A stretch of DNA of 38,729 bases from DATGCT01 sp964495575. Lineage in GTDB: Bacteria > Patescibacteriota > Minisyncoccia > UBA6257 > GWB1-50-10. Location of the stretch: positions 1 to 38,729 of the forward strand of contig CAZBVS010000003.1 of assembly GCA_964495575.1 (NCBI GenBank), read 5' to 3'. The notes under the pieces were generated by a model. The model worked only from the letters and a program-made list of their open reading frames with translations, was not told the origin of the DNA and made no database searches. Positions 8,415-15,151 of the stretch are shown piece after piece (position 1 is the stretch's first letter; every line of letters begins with the position of its first letter). The position numbers and the translations under genes were made by a program.

Positions 8415-9371
8415 TTATAGACTTAAATAATTCTCCCAGGTTTTTATTACATTACTCATGTATTCTTCGTCCATCTCTTTTTCTGAGCCGAGATAAGAAG
8501 CTGTAAGATTTCTTATATTATAAGCAACAGATTGAGCTTGAAATATATAATTTTCTTTATTCTTTTCATAATTGAAATTTTCTAATTCTTTCTTATCGCT
8601 CATTTTCATATACAAATCAGGGAAAACACTTCTTATAAAGTAACTAAAATTACGACCTGCTATTGAATATATAACAGTCTCTTTTAAAAGACTTTTCCAA
8701 CTCACCTCTCTTATACCAAACCCATGAAGCTTACTCTTCAAAAAAAGACTCTTAAATAAATCATCTTTTGATTCCAACTGATAATCTAATAAATGAACTC
8801 CTTCATGAAAAAGAGTATCAATCGCTTTTACTAAGAAGGAATCATCTAAATTAGAAATACCAAGTAATATTAAACCTGGAAATTCTCTTTTAGAGACTCC
8901 CGCAGTCCCTTTTTTATTTGCATGAAAATGAAGTTGAACATCTACCGGCCAAGAAATTTTTTTACCAAAAAAGGACTCTGTTTTAAAAATAAATTCTTCA
9001 AAAGGATCATCAAAATTAAAATCTAACAGCTTTTCCTGCCATTCTTTAAGTTTTGAATGTTCTACATTCCATACTTTTTCAAAAGAATCATCCAGTATTT
9101 CTTTAATTTTCTTCCACTCTTCTTTTTCTTTTTCATCTTCTAGTTTTTCTCCTTTGTACCTTCGCCATAACCATAGATAACCATGCTCTTCTTTCTCTAA
9201 AATATCTAAAAAATTATTTAAAGCCTTCTTCTCTCTATTGTTCAAACCACCAATCAAATTAATATAATAATCAACCTCATCTTGCTTCTTATTCCAACCC
9301 CAACCAGACATATACTGCGCCCAATAAATAAAACAGGCCTCTTTATTAATTTGGAAATTAAATAACTTCAC
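8415..9371 (-). CDS. Putative zinc metalloprotease-like protein (HEXXH), unknown family
   Basis: 318 aa from a GTG start (9371), with GAAGG a few bases upstream and TATAAT just before that. The key motif is 'LFHEGVHLLDYQ', an HEXXH at residues 189-193. A glutamate in 'LLKETVIY' (E231) could be the third zinc ligand, as in gluzincins. The rest is helical and rich in Trp, Lys and Glu. There is no signal peptide or membrane segment, so a cytoplasmic protein is likely. I do not recognise the family. The HEXXH suggests a zinc peptidase, but this short motif also occurs by chance. It sits between the surface protein gene and two small charged-protein genes on the same strand. Confidence 0.75.
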   Translation of the reverse strand: MKLFNFQINKEACFIYWAQYMSGWGWNKKQDEVDYYINLIGGLNNREKKALNNFLDILEKEEHGYLWLWRRYKGEKLEDEKEKEEWKKIKEILDDSFEKVWNVEHSKLKEWQEKLLDFNFDDPFEEFIFKTESFFGKKISWPVDVQLHFHANKKGTAGVSKREFPGLILLGISNLDDSFLVKAIDTLFHEGVHLLDYQLESKDDLFKSLFLKSKLHGFGIREVSWKSLLKETVIYSIAGRNFSYFIRSVFPDLYMKMSDKKELENFNYEKNKENYIFQAQSVAYNIRNLTASYLGSEKEMDEEYMSNVIKTWENYLSL

Positions 9372-9393
9372 AATGCCTTCATTATAATAAAAG

Positions 9394-9417
9394 CCCTCCC
9401 GTAATAAAACGGGAGGG
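9394..9417 (-). terminator. Intrinsic terminator after the 38-aa gene
   Basis: Perfect stem CCCTCCCGT / ACGGGAGGG with a 6-nt loop. On the minus strand it is followed by CTTTTATT, placing it downstream of the gene at 9440-9556. Confidence 0.7.
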
Positions 9418-9439
9418 GTTAAAAATAGTTAGCTAACAT

Positions 9440-9556
9440 TTACTTATTTCTGTCCTTTCCTTTGTCTCGTCCTGCACTATCTGCTGTATCTTCTCCAGCA
9501 TTACCTTGTTCACGTGCAGCTTCATCATCCCAATCATTCTTTGTTCCTTTACTCAT
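9440..9556 (-). CDS. Small charged protein, 38 aa
   Basis: Starts MSKGTKNDWDDEAAREQGN and ends GRDKGKDRNK. It is very hydrophilic, with no hydrophobic core, so probably disordered. Support for a real gene is contextual: a good AAAGGTGGTGA ribosome binding site before the ATG, a TACAAT promoter with the shared box upstream, and a strong terminator right after the stop. Its 40-bp leader is identical to that of the 62-aa gene at 10094-10282. The function is unknown. Confidence 0.65.
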   Translation of the reverse strand: MSKGTKNDWDDEAAREQGNAGEDTADSAGRDKGKDRNK

Positions 9557-9561
9557 TTTAC

Positions 9562-9601
9562 TCACCACCTTTCTCTCGATTTTAGGTTTGAAAACAACTA
9601 T
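9562..9601 (-). repeat. 40-bp shared 5' leader, copy A
   Basis: Identical over 40 nt to 10289-10328. It starts TCACCACCTTTCTCTCGATT on the forward strand. On the minus strand it forms the untranslated leader of the 38-aa gene and includes its GAAAGGTGGTGA ribosome binding site. Confidence 0.9.
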
Positions 9602-9605
9602 TCAT

Positions 9606-9647
9606 ATTGTACCACGCCACAACATAACAACCACCCTGTTGTCCACA
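9606..9647 (-). promoter_or_regulatory. Promoter with shared box, copy A (upstream of the 38-aa gene)
   Basis: Minus-strand TACAAT at 9606-9611. After 14 bp comes the box AACAACCACCCTGTTGTCCA (9626-9647), which matches the box at 8388-8409 in 20 of 22 positions and has the same geometry. It contains TTGTCCACA. Inside it is a short inverted repeat (ACAAC / GTTGT on the minus strand). Confidence 0.55.
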
Positions 9648-9705
9648 GCGTGGTTATAATACAACATAAAAACTACCGGGGTTATTAAATTAGCCTTAAT
9701 CACAA

Positions 9706-9729
9706 AAATAATCCCTCTTAGGATTATTT
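9706..9729 (-). terminator. Intrinsic terminator of the 102-aa gene
   Basis: Stem AAATAATCC / GGATTATTT with a 6-nt loop. The stop codon of the 9724-10032 gene lies inside the stem, and a T-rich tract follows on the minus strand. Confidence 0.65.
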
Positions 9730-10032
9730 ATTATAATTTTCGAAGAACCTTATCCACCAAAGTAATTTTTCTTTTGTGTCTGCCTCCGTCATCAAAATGT
9801 CCAAATGAATTGAATTAGATTCCTCTTGTTTAATATCTTCCACTATTTCTTTTATGTCCTCCCTTTTAAAACCAAGCCCTACAATTTGTAAAAGAGAAGC
9901 AATTTGATCGAACTTTAAATTTATAATCCTTCTTTCAATCTCACTCCTGACATCATCTTCCCATTCAAGCTCTGGGCTTGATAATTCATCATCTTCTATA
10001 TTTATATTTATTTTTCTTTCATTGTTCTTCAT
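9724..10032 (-). CDS. Hypothetical acidic helical protein, 102 aa
   Basis: MKNNERKININIEDDELSSP... is rich in Glu and Asp and predicted mostly helical in its second half ('RIINLKFDQIASLLQIVGLG', 'WWIRFFENYNK'). It has no membrane segment or recognisable motif. Evidence for a real gene is the intact frame, a TATAAT 6 nt before the ATG and a terminator at the stop codon. No ribosome binding site is visible, which fits the leaderless pattern of several genes in this window. I do not recognise the family. Confidence 0.6.
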   Translation of the reverse strand: MKNNERKININIEDDELSSPELEWEDDVRSEIERRIINLKFDQIASLLQIVGLGFKREDIKEIVEDIKQEESNSIHLDILMTEADTKEKLLWWIRFFENYNK

Positions 10033-10038
10033 ATGTTA

Positions 10039-10044
10039 ATTATA
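10039..10044 (-). promoter_or_regulatory. -10 box of the 102-aa gene (leaderless geometry)
   Basis: TATAAT on the minus strand, separated from the ATG by 6 nt (TAACAT), so transcription would start at or next to the start codon. Confidence 0.5.
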
Positions 10045-10093
10045 TATCAAAAATAAAAAGCAGTTTATAGACTTACTTAGGTCTCTCTAAAAA

Positions 10094-10282
10094 TCAATCT
10101 TTGTGAACGTCCTTCATAGAAAACTCGTGCTTCTTACCAGAAACCTTAAGCTTACCAAAAGACTTATCCTTTTTGCCTGTTACACCACTATATTTTTCAG
10201 TATCAGTATGTGTATCTCCAAGGATTTTCTTTTGGTCACCACTAGTCTTATGCTCTTTACTAGTTTTGAAGAAAAAACCCAT
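10094..10282 (-). CDS. Small basic hydrophilic protein, 62 aa
   Basis: MGFFFKTSKEHKTSGDQKKI... is lysine- and histidine-rich with no hydrophobic segment beyond the first residues, so likely disordered. The start is supported by a GAAAGGTGGTGA ribosome binding site. Its leader is a 40-bp copy of the leader of the 38-aa gene at 9440-9556, although the two proteins do not share obvious sequence beyond low complexity. The function is unknown. Confidence 0.65.
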   Translation of the reverse strand: MGFFFKTSKEHKTSGDQKKILGDTHTDTEKYSGVTGKKDKSFGKLKVSGKKHEFSMKDVHKD

Positions 10283-10288
10283 AACTCA

Positions 10289-10328
10289 TCACCACCTTTC
10301 TCTCGATTTTAGGTTTGAAAACAACTAT
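10289..10328 (-). repeat. 40-bp shared 5' leader, copy B
   Basis: Identical to 9562-9601. It lies directly upstream of the 62-aa gene and contains its ribosome binding site. Confidence 0.9.
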
Positions 10329-10330
10329 AT

Positions 10331-10351
10331 ACCACCACCCCGTTATCCACA
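10331..10351 (-). promoter_or_regulatory. Shared promoter box, copy B (upstream of the 62-aa gene)
   Basis: ACCACCCCGTTATCCACA at 10334-10351 matches the box at 8388-8409, including a perfect TTATCCACA. Here the 14-bp segment between box and -10 is absent: the box directly abuts TATATA (10326-10331). The spacing is therefore different from copies A and C. Confidence 0.45.
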
Positions 10352-10379
10352 AAAACTAAAAAAACAGTTTTAAATAATG

Positions 10380-10385
10380 TATAAT
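10380..10385 (+). promoter_or_regulatory. -10 box of the 154-aa gene (leaderless geometry)
   Basis: TATAAT followed by 7 nt (AAAACTA) and the ATG at 10393. No Shine-Dalgarno sequence is present. Confidence 0.55.
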
Positions 10386-10392
10386 AAAACTA

Positions 10393-10857
10393 ATGAAGAA
10401 AAGTATAATATTATTAACTCTCATAGCAATTATAGGCATTGGCCTTCTTGGTTTTTTTGCTGGAAAAAAATTAGGCCAAGAAGAAACCCGAGAAGAATTT
10501 AGTGCCATACTAAATATGGCCTACCCTGCTCCTCCCCAAAACCTAACCACAGCAGGAGGAACAATCACTGATATATATGGAAACAGAGTAACAATAGATA
10601 TGATAGACCCAGAAGACTACCTCCCTCACCCCGACGGCTCCCCTCACAAAAAAATTGAAAGAGAACTGAAAATAGACAACAAAACACAGATCACAAAATT
10701 AAACTACTCCGACCCTCAACCAGACGGAACACCAACAAAAACTAAACTTGGTATAAAAGATTTAAGAAAGAACCAGGAAATCACTGTTTACACAAAAGAA
10801 AACTTAAGAACAAATAAAAAAGTTACCGCCACCGAGATAAAACTCTTTGAGTATTAA
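10393..10857 (+). CDS. Membrane-anchored hypothetical protein, 154 aa
   Basis: An N-terminal hydrophobic segment (residues 4-23, IILLTLIAIIGIGLLGFFAG) anchors the protein. The rest is extracytoplasmic. It resembles a small beta-barrel: 'GGTITDIYGNRVTIDM', then 'ERELKIDNKTQITKLNYSD', then 'IKDLRKNQEITVYTKENL'. This pattern (metal- or ligand-independent beta domain with 'G.I..I.GN.ITI' and 'DL..G..V.V') is like the DUF5666 type common in bacterial envelope proteins, a weak match by eye. It is a single-gene unit with its own -10 box and terminator. The function is unknown. Confidence 0.75.
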   Translation: MKKSIILLTLIAIIGIGLLGFFAGKKLGQEETREEFSAILNMAYPAPPQNLTTAGGTITDIYGNRVTIDMIDPEDYLPHPDGSPHKKIERELKIDNKTQITKLNYSDPQPDGTPTKTKLGIKDLRKNQEITVYTKENLRTNKKVTATEIKLFEY

Positions 10858-10883
10858 TCTTACCTCAAAAAACAACCCCAGAA

Positions 10884-10907
10884 GGCGAACTAAGTTCGCC
10901 TTTTTTT
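10884..10907 (+). terminator. Intrinsic terminator of the 154-aa gene
   Basis: GGCGAAC-TAA-GTTCGCC followed by seven T residues. Confidence 0.85.
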
Positions 10908-10920
10908 ATTTCCCCAAAGT

Positions 10921-10956
10921 TTGACTTTTACCCTTCTCTGCGCTTTAATGAAAGCG
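10921..10956 (+). promoter_or_regulatory. clpP promoter with inverted repeat over the -10 box
   Basis: TTGACT (10921-10926), a 17-bp spacer and TTTAAT (10944-10949). A perfect inverted repeat CGCTTT-AATG-AAAGCG (10941-10956) is centred on the -10 element, the position of a repressor operator. Confidence 0.5.
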
Positions 10957-10983
10957 AAGTAAAACATATAAATTAACAAAAAT

Positions 10984-11571
10984 ATGAACTTAGTACCCAC
11001 AGTAATCGAAAAAGACGGCCGGAGAGAAAGAGCCTATGATATATACTCCCGCCTCTTAAAAGAAAGAATTATCTTTCTCGGCGGACCTATAAACGATCAA
11101 GTAGCTAACAGCGTAATCGCTCAGTTAATCTTCCTTGATCACAAAGATCAAAATAAAGACATCAAGCTATACCTCAACACCCCAGGAGGTTCTGTCACTG
11201 CAGGAATGGCTGTCTATGACACAATGCAATACATCAAAGCTCCGGTCTCTACCATCTGTATCGGAATTGCGGGATCAATGGGGGCTGTTCTCCTTGCTGC
11301 CGGAGAAGAAGGAAAACGACTTGCTCTCCCAAACTCAGAAATACTCCTTCATCAAGTAATGGGAGGAGCTAAAGGACAAGCAGTAGATGTTGAGATAACC
11401 GCTCAGCACATAATGAAAATAAAGGAAAGGCTTAATCATATCCTTGCCAATCATACCGGTCAAGAATTAAAGAAAATCGAGCAAGACACAGACAGAGACT
11501 TCTGGCTAGACGCAAAAGAAGCTAAAGAATACGGGGTGGTAGATAAAATAATCAAAGACAAACAAGTTTAA
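10984..11571 (+). CDS. clpP: ATP-dependent Clp protease proteolytic subunit
   Basis: 195 aa, the usual length. ClpP is the barrel-shaped serine peptidase that degrades proteins unfolded by a Clp ATPase. The catalytic triad is visible as Ser98 in 'GIAGSMGA', His123 in 'EILLHQVMGG' and Asp172 in 'TDRDFWLDAKEA'. Other family hallmarks are 'RIIFLGGPI', 'LYLNTPGGSVTAGMAVYDTM' and the 'GAKGQAVDVEI' handle region. It is transcribed alone between a promoter carrying an inverted repeat and a bidirectional terminator. No ClpX is in the window. The Clp-type ATPase at 21221 lacks an obvious ClpP-binding tripeptide, so it may not be the partner. Confidence 0.97.
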   Translation: MNLVPTVIEKDGRRERAYDIYSRLLKERIIFLGGPINDQVANSVIAQLIFLDHKDQNKDIKLYLNTPGGSVTAGMAVYDTMQYIKAPVSTICIGIAGSMGAVLLAAGEEGKRLALPNSEILLHQVMGGAKGQAVDVEITAQHIMKIKERLNHILANHTGQELKKIEQDTDRDFWLDAKEAKEYGVVDKIIKDKQV

Positions 11572-11590
11572 AACTATAAACTCATAACAA

Positions 11591-11617
11591 AAAACGGACC
11601 AGTAATGGTCCGTTTTT
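11591..11617. terminator. Bidirectional terminator between clpP and tyrS
   Basis: AAAACGGACC-AGTAAT-GGTCCGTTTTTT lies between convergent genes ending at 11571 and 11632. A-rich and T-rich flanks allow function on both strands. Confidence 0.85.
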
Positions 11618-11631
11618 TAATACTTAAAAAC

Positions 11632-12888
11632 TTACTTACTCCACCGAATTAAATGATATTTTTTCTTCCCCCTCCTTATTACTAAATACTTATCATGCAA
11701 TCTTTCATCTAACCCCAAAACCTTATCCACGTCCTTAGCTTTATTCTCGTTAACATAAATTGCTCCGTTCTCAACATCTTCTCTTGCTTGTCGCTTCGAA
11801 GATACCACTCCTGAATCTTTCAACAAATCAACCAACCCTATCTCATCTCCTGAAACCTCATACGAAGGAACATTCTTAAACCCTTCCTCTATTTCCTCCT
11901 TATCAAGCTCCTCAATACTTCCCTCAAATAAGGCCTGGGATATCTTCTTTGCTCTTTTAGTTAACTTCTCTCCGTGAACTAATCTTGTTACCTCTTCTGC
12001 TAATCTTTTCTGAGCTTTTCTTTCTGCCGGATTATCCCTCACCTCCTTTTCCAACTTCTTTATCTCATCATGAGAGATAAAGGTGAAAAACTTCAGCAAC
12101 TTAACCACATCATCATCACTTACATTCATCCAAAATTGGTAAAATTCATACGGGGTTGTTTTATCAGAATCAAGCCAGATCGCTCCTCCGGCCGTCTTAC
12201 CAAACTTCGTTCCATCTGACTTAGTAACTAAAGGCGCTGTTAATCCAAAAACCTGTTCCCCTTCTACTCTCCGTACCAAATCAACTCCCGCTGTTATATT
12301 CCCCCACTGATCACTTCCCCCTAACTGCAACTCACAATCATACTTTCTAAAGAGATTAAGATAATCATATGATTGTAGAACTTGATAGCTAAACTCAGTA
12401 AAAGAAATTCCAGATTCTAATCTTGATTTAACAGACTCCTTAGCAATCATTGAGTTTACTGAAAAATTCTTCCCTACATCCCTCAAAAAAGGAATTACCT
12501 TAAAATCTTTCAACCAGTCATAGTTATTCACAATCTCTGCTGGACCATCAAAATCTAAAAACCTCCCCAACTGCTCTTTTATTCTGTCTCCCCACTCTTC
12601 CACTTTTTCCTGAGGATTCAACTGTCTCTCTTCACTCTTTCCGCTTGGATCACCTATTAACCCGGTAGCTCCCCCCACCAAAGCAATCGGCTTGTGACCT
12701 ACCTCCTGGAACCTCACCAACATCAGTATCTGTAACAAGTTACCTACATGAAGACTATCTGATGTAGGATCAAACCCAGCGTATAACACAATGGGTTTTT
12801 TTAATCTCTCCTTAAGCTCATCTAAATCAGTTGACTGATTAATCAGTCCTCTAAATTTTAAATCTTCAATTATATCTTTATTATTCAT
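11632..12888 (-). CDS. tyrS: Tyrosyl-tRNA synthetase
   Basis: 418 aa, normal for bacterial TyrRS. It charges tRNA-Tyr with tyrosine. The HIGH-like motif is in 'YAGFDPTSDSLHVGN' (36-50). The tyrosine and tRNA binding region includes 'QLGGSDQWGNITAG' (188-201), and the KMSKS-equivalent loop is KFGKT (228-232). The C-terminus (about 350-415) is an S4 RNA-binding domain ('GVVSSKRQAREDVENGAIYVNENK'). It starts 4 nt after the end of the cupredoxin-like gene, so the two are probably co-transcribed. Confidence 0.97.
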   Translation of the reverse strand: MNNKDIIEDLKFRGLINQSTDLDELKERLKKPIVLYAGFDPTSDSLHVGNLLQILMLVRFQEVGHKPIALVGGATGLIGDPSGKSEERQLNPQEKVEEWGDRIKEQLGRFLDFDGPAEIVNNYDWLKDFKVIPFLRDVGKNFSVNSMIAKESVKSRLESGISFTEFSYQVLQSYDYLNLFRKYDCELQLGGSDQWGNITAGVDLVRRVEGEQVFGLTAPLVTKSDGTKFGKTAGGAIWLDSDKTTPYEFYQFWMNVSDDDVVKLLKFFTFISHDEIKKLEKEVRDNPAERKAQKRLAEEVTRLVHGEKLTKRAKKISQALFEGSIEELDKEEIEEGFKNVPSYEVSGDEIGLVDLLKDSGVVSSKRQAREDVENGAIYVNENKAKDVDKVLGLDERLHDKYLVIRRGKKKYHLIRWSK

Positions 12889-12892
12889 AAAT

Positions 12893-13411
12893 TTATTCTG
12901 AAATAATTAACCTTCCTTGAAAACCTTCTTTGCACCCTTCACAAATAATCGGGAACTCTCCACCACTCAACGCCTGAAAAGCAATCAGCTTATTATCCTC
13001 AGGAACAACCGTCTGAGAAAGGCCGTAATCAGGAATCCTTATTGTATACTCTTCATCCATTGATTTTAATCCGATCTTTACCACATCCCCTTTCTTAGCA
13101 TTAACCGTTGACGGAGCAAACTCTCCGTTCTCTAAAATCACCGCATACTTATACTTATCCTCAAAAGGCACCGGTTCTGGCTCTTTTTCTTCTTTCGGTT
13201 TGTCCACTTCTTTTTCAATAACTCTTTCCACCACCGTAGTGGTAGAAACAATAACTGTTTTCCCCTCATTAGTTGAGGTTGCTTTCTCACCCTTTAAGGC
13301 ACTGCTTAACTTCTCTACCGGAACAATTCCAAAAACACTAAAAAAGACGATAACCATTACCACCAGACCAACCAGCATAACCGTGATTAAAATTCTAATT
13401 AAATTTTCCAT
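12893..13411 (-). CDS. Membrane-anchored cupredoxin-like protein
   Basis: 172 aa. One transmembrane helix (about 6-28) is followed by a Ser/Thr/Glu/Pro-rich linker with 'VVSTTTVVERVIEKEV'. The C-terminal ~90-residue domain (85-172) has a cupredoxin layout: 'GEFAPSTVNAKKGDVVKIGLKS' and a final 'FPIICEGCKEGFQGRLIISE'. The last motif resembles the copper loop of cytochrome oxidase subunit II-like cupredoxins (C..C....H..M.G). Here only the two cysteines remain, with the usual His and Met positions occupied by other residues. Metal binding is therefore uncertain. It lies upstream of tyrS with a 4-nt gap, and a TATAAT lies 6 nt before its ATG. Confidence 0.75.
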   Translation of the reverse strand: MENLIRILITVMLVGLVVMVIVFFSVFGIVPVEKLSSALKGEKATSTNEGKTVIVSTTTVVERVIEKEVDKPKEEKEPEPVPFEDKYKYAVILENGEFAPSTVNAKKGDVVKIGLKSMDEEYTIRIPDYGLSQTVVPEDNKLIAFQALSGGEFPIICEGCKEGFQGRLIISE

Positions 13412-13417
13412 ATATTC

Positions 13418-13423
13418 ATTATA
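13418..13423 (-). promoter_or_regulatory. -10 box of the cupredoxin-like gene (extended, leaderless geometry)
   Basis: Minus-strand TGTTATAAT (extended -10), then GAATAT, then the ATG at 13411. It lies in the short gap after the permease gene. Confidence 0.55.
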
Positions 13424-13433
13424 ACAATTTATC

Positions 13434-14534
13434 TCAAATACTCACCCCCAAGATACTAAGTATCTGATATACTATTGAAATCAAAAACACTAAATACAAC
13501 AAAAGTGGCTTTACAAAACTCTTCATTCCACCCTTCATCTTCAACCATATCGTAATCACAAAAACAGCCTCTATTGCCAAAAACAAACCACCGGTCACAG
13601 ATATTACAGACAAAAAATCATTCAACCCTATTAAATATAACACAAGCGGTGAAAAAACCGCCACCAAAAAAGCAACCCTCCTCCGGATACCATCCTCTAA
13701 TATATCATACACGTTTCCTCCAATAACTACATACGAAGTCCACAAAGTTAACAACCCTATCAACCCAATACCTAACAAAAACTCAGAAGGTAAACCACCC
13801 AAGCTGCTCAAAGCATCCACCGAAACATCCGACGTTACCCTCAACACTCCAAAAACAAACAACATATACACAAATATCGGCAAAAAGGTTCCCCAGAAAA
13901 TAACTCTTTTCCAAGGAAAACTCTTAACTTTCCTCCCTAAATCAACCACCCTAGAAATCGCCGCCCTTCCCGCAAACGCAAATAATAAAGGACCAAAAGG
14001 AACTAACACATCAAACAGACTCAAATCATTTACCAACGAAGCCTCAATACCACTACCCTCACCACCACCAAGAACAAAAATAATGATAGCCAAGATACCT
14101 AACCCCCCAAAAAACTCCGCCCAACCTAAAAACTTGTCCTTCGCAAATATAAACAAAGACCCCAAAAACCAAAACATAACCACAAACCATAAACTCGTAC
14201 TTCCAAAAACTAACCCAGAAAAAATCCTCGAAAGAATAAGATAAATAGTCAAACTAAAAACTAACTCCAAAACTACCAACCCAGAAGAAATATTTCCCCA
14301 AAACTTTGATAAATATTTTTTTGCAAAATAAGAAAAATGATGATCTCCTAACTTTTCTGACCTCAAAATCTCTAAATAATAAGAATGGATAAAATAATAA
14401 ATACCAGCAAAAATTAATAAATAAAAAAACCCAGTTAACAAACCAAGTTCAGTAAAAATATAAGGCAATGAAAAAATACCTGCCCCAATTATAGTTCCGG
14501 CAATAACCCCTACCGCCAAGAAAAATTTTTTCAT
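13434..14534 (-). CDS. Amino acid permease of the aromatic/HAAAP type
   Basis: 366 aa, with about 10-11 predicted transmembrane helices along its whole length. The N-terminal helix has the signature 'GVIAGTIIGAGIFSLPYIF', typical of APC-superfamily permeases, notably the tryptophan/tyrosine permease family. These import amino acids with a cation. The substrate cannot be read from sequence; its position upstream of a cupredoxin and tyrS is suggestive but not proof of tyrosine transport. Its start lies 4 nt after the end of the SLOG gene, so the two form an operon. Confidence 0.8.
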   Translation of the reverse strand: MKKFFLAVGVIAGTIIGAGIFSLPYIFTELGLLTGFFYLLIFAGIYYFIHSYYLEILRSEKLGDHHFSYFAKKYLSKFWGNISSGLVVLELVFSLTIYLILSRIFSGLVFGSTSLWFVVMFWFLGSLFIFAKDKFLGWAEFFGGLGILAIIIFVLGGGEGSGIEASLVNDLSLFDVLVPFGPLLFAFAGRAAISRVVDLGRKVKSFPWKRVIFWGTFLPIFVYMLFVFGVLRVTSDVSVDALSSLGGLPSEFLLGIGLIGLLTLWTSYVVIGGNVYDILEDGIRRRVAFLVAVFSPLVLYLIGLNDFLSVISVTGGLFLAIEAVFVITIWLKMKGGMKSFVKPLLLYLVFLISIVYQILSILGVSI

Positions 14535-14538
14535 ACTA

Positions 14539-15114
14539 TTAATCTTTTATATCCTTTTCCTCCTTTACCGTTTTCATTAACCCATCAAGAAGCTTAATTG
14601 GGTCTTTAGAAAAATTAACCTTACCCGGACCTCTATGAGCCTCCTTTATTATCCCCCGAATCATATCTGCTGTTCCTCCGGTACCTTCCAAAACCCCAAC
14701 CGGCTTATCATCCTCAAACGCAATCGTAAACTCATTCAAGGTCCCTATTCTTCCACAAATTGTCACTACTGCATCAGATGAACGTAGAAGAATCAAGTTT
14801 CTTCCTGCGTAATGAAAACCTGTATAAATAACTACATCATGATAATCCAAAGGTAATCTATAAGACCTTACATGCGCTGTCTTAGAAGCGGCGGGAGAAA
14901 ATCCAATTACCGTACCTCCTTCTGCTTTTGCTCCTTTAGCTGACCAATACGGTATTCCTGTTGTTGCTCCCGTCACCAATACATAACCCCTTCTAGCAAT
15001 TTCTCTTCCTATCTCCTCTGCTTTTCTAGCTGCCTCTGGATCACAATGACCAGTTTCTGCAGCTCCTGATACACAAATTTTATACGCCGGCTGAAACTTA
15101 TGATTATTTTTCAT
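14539..15114 (-). CDS. SLOG/LOG-like Rossmann protein (TIGR00725-type)
   Basis: 191 aa. A Rossmann-like fold is indicated by 'KICVSGAAETG' at the start, 'GYVLVTGATTGIPYWSAKGA' and 'GRIGTLNEFTIAFEDDKPVG'. This matches the family annotated as TIGR00725 or LOG-like nucleotide-binding proteins. In cytokinin-activating LOG enzymes the last motif reads PGGxGTxxE; here the start is ICGRIGTLNE, so the first glycine-rich part is altered while GT..E is kept. It probably binds a nucleotide or nucleotide-like ligand. No enzymatic activity is assigned. First gene of the operon leading to the permease; TATAAT lies 6 nt before its ATG. Confidence 0.8.
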   Translation of the reverse strand: MKNNHKFQPAYKICVSGAAETGHCDPEAARKAEEIGREIARRGYVLVTGATTGIPYWSAKGAKAEGGTVIGFSPAASKTAHVRSYRLPLDYHDVVIYTGFHYAGRNLILLRSSDAVVTICGRIGTLNEFTIAFEDDKPVGVLEGTGGTADMIRGIIKEAHRGPGKVNFSKDPIKLLDGLMKTVKEEKDIKD

Positions 15115-15120
15115 ATTTTT

Positions 15121-15126
15121 ATTATA
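15121..15126 (-). promoter_or_regulatory. -10 box of the SLOG gene (leaderless geometry)
   Basis: TATAAT, 6 nt (AAAAAT), ATG. No ribosome binding site. Confidence 0.55.
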
Positions 15127-15151
15127 TTATATATTCTTATTTAAAACTAAT

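Noticed and set aside
8401..10351. Possible replication origin based on TTATCCACA (DnaA box) matches
   Set aside because: The three 9-mers are spread over 2 kb, each inside the same promoter box. There is no dnaA or dnaN gene, and no clustered boxes or distinct unwinding element. A shared regulatory site explains them better.
9460..10373. Plus-strand ORFs near 9462-9688 and 10103-10373
   Set aside because: They read through the promoter boxes, leaders and small genes of the minus strand, and have no ribosome binding site or family match.
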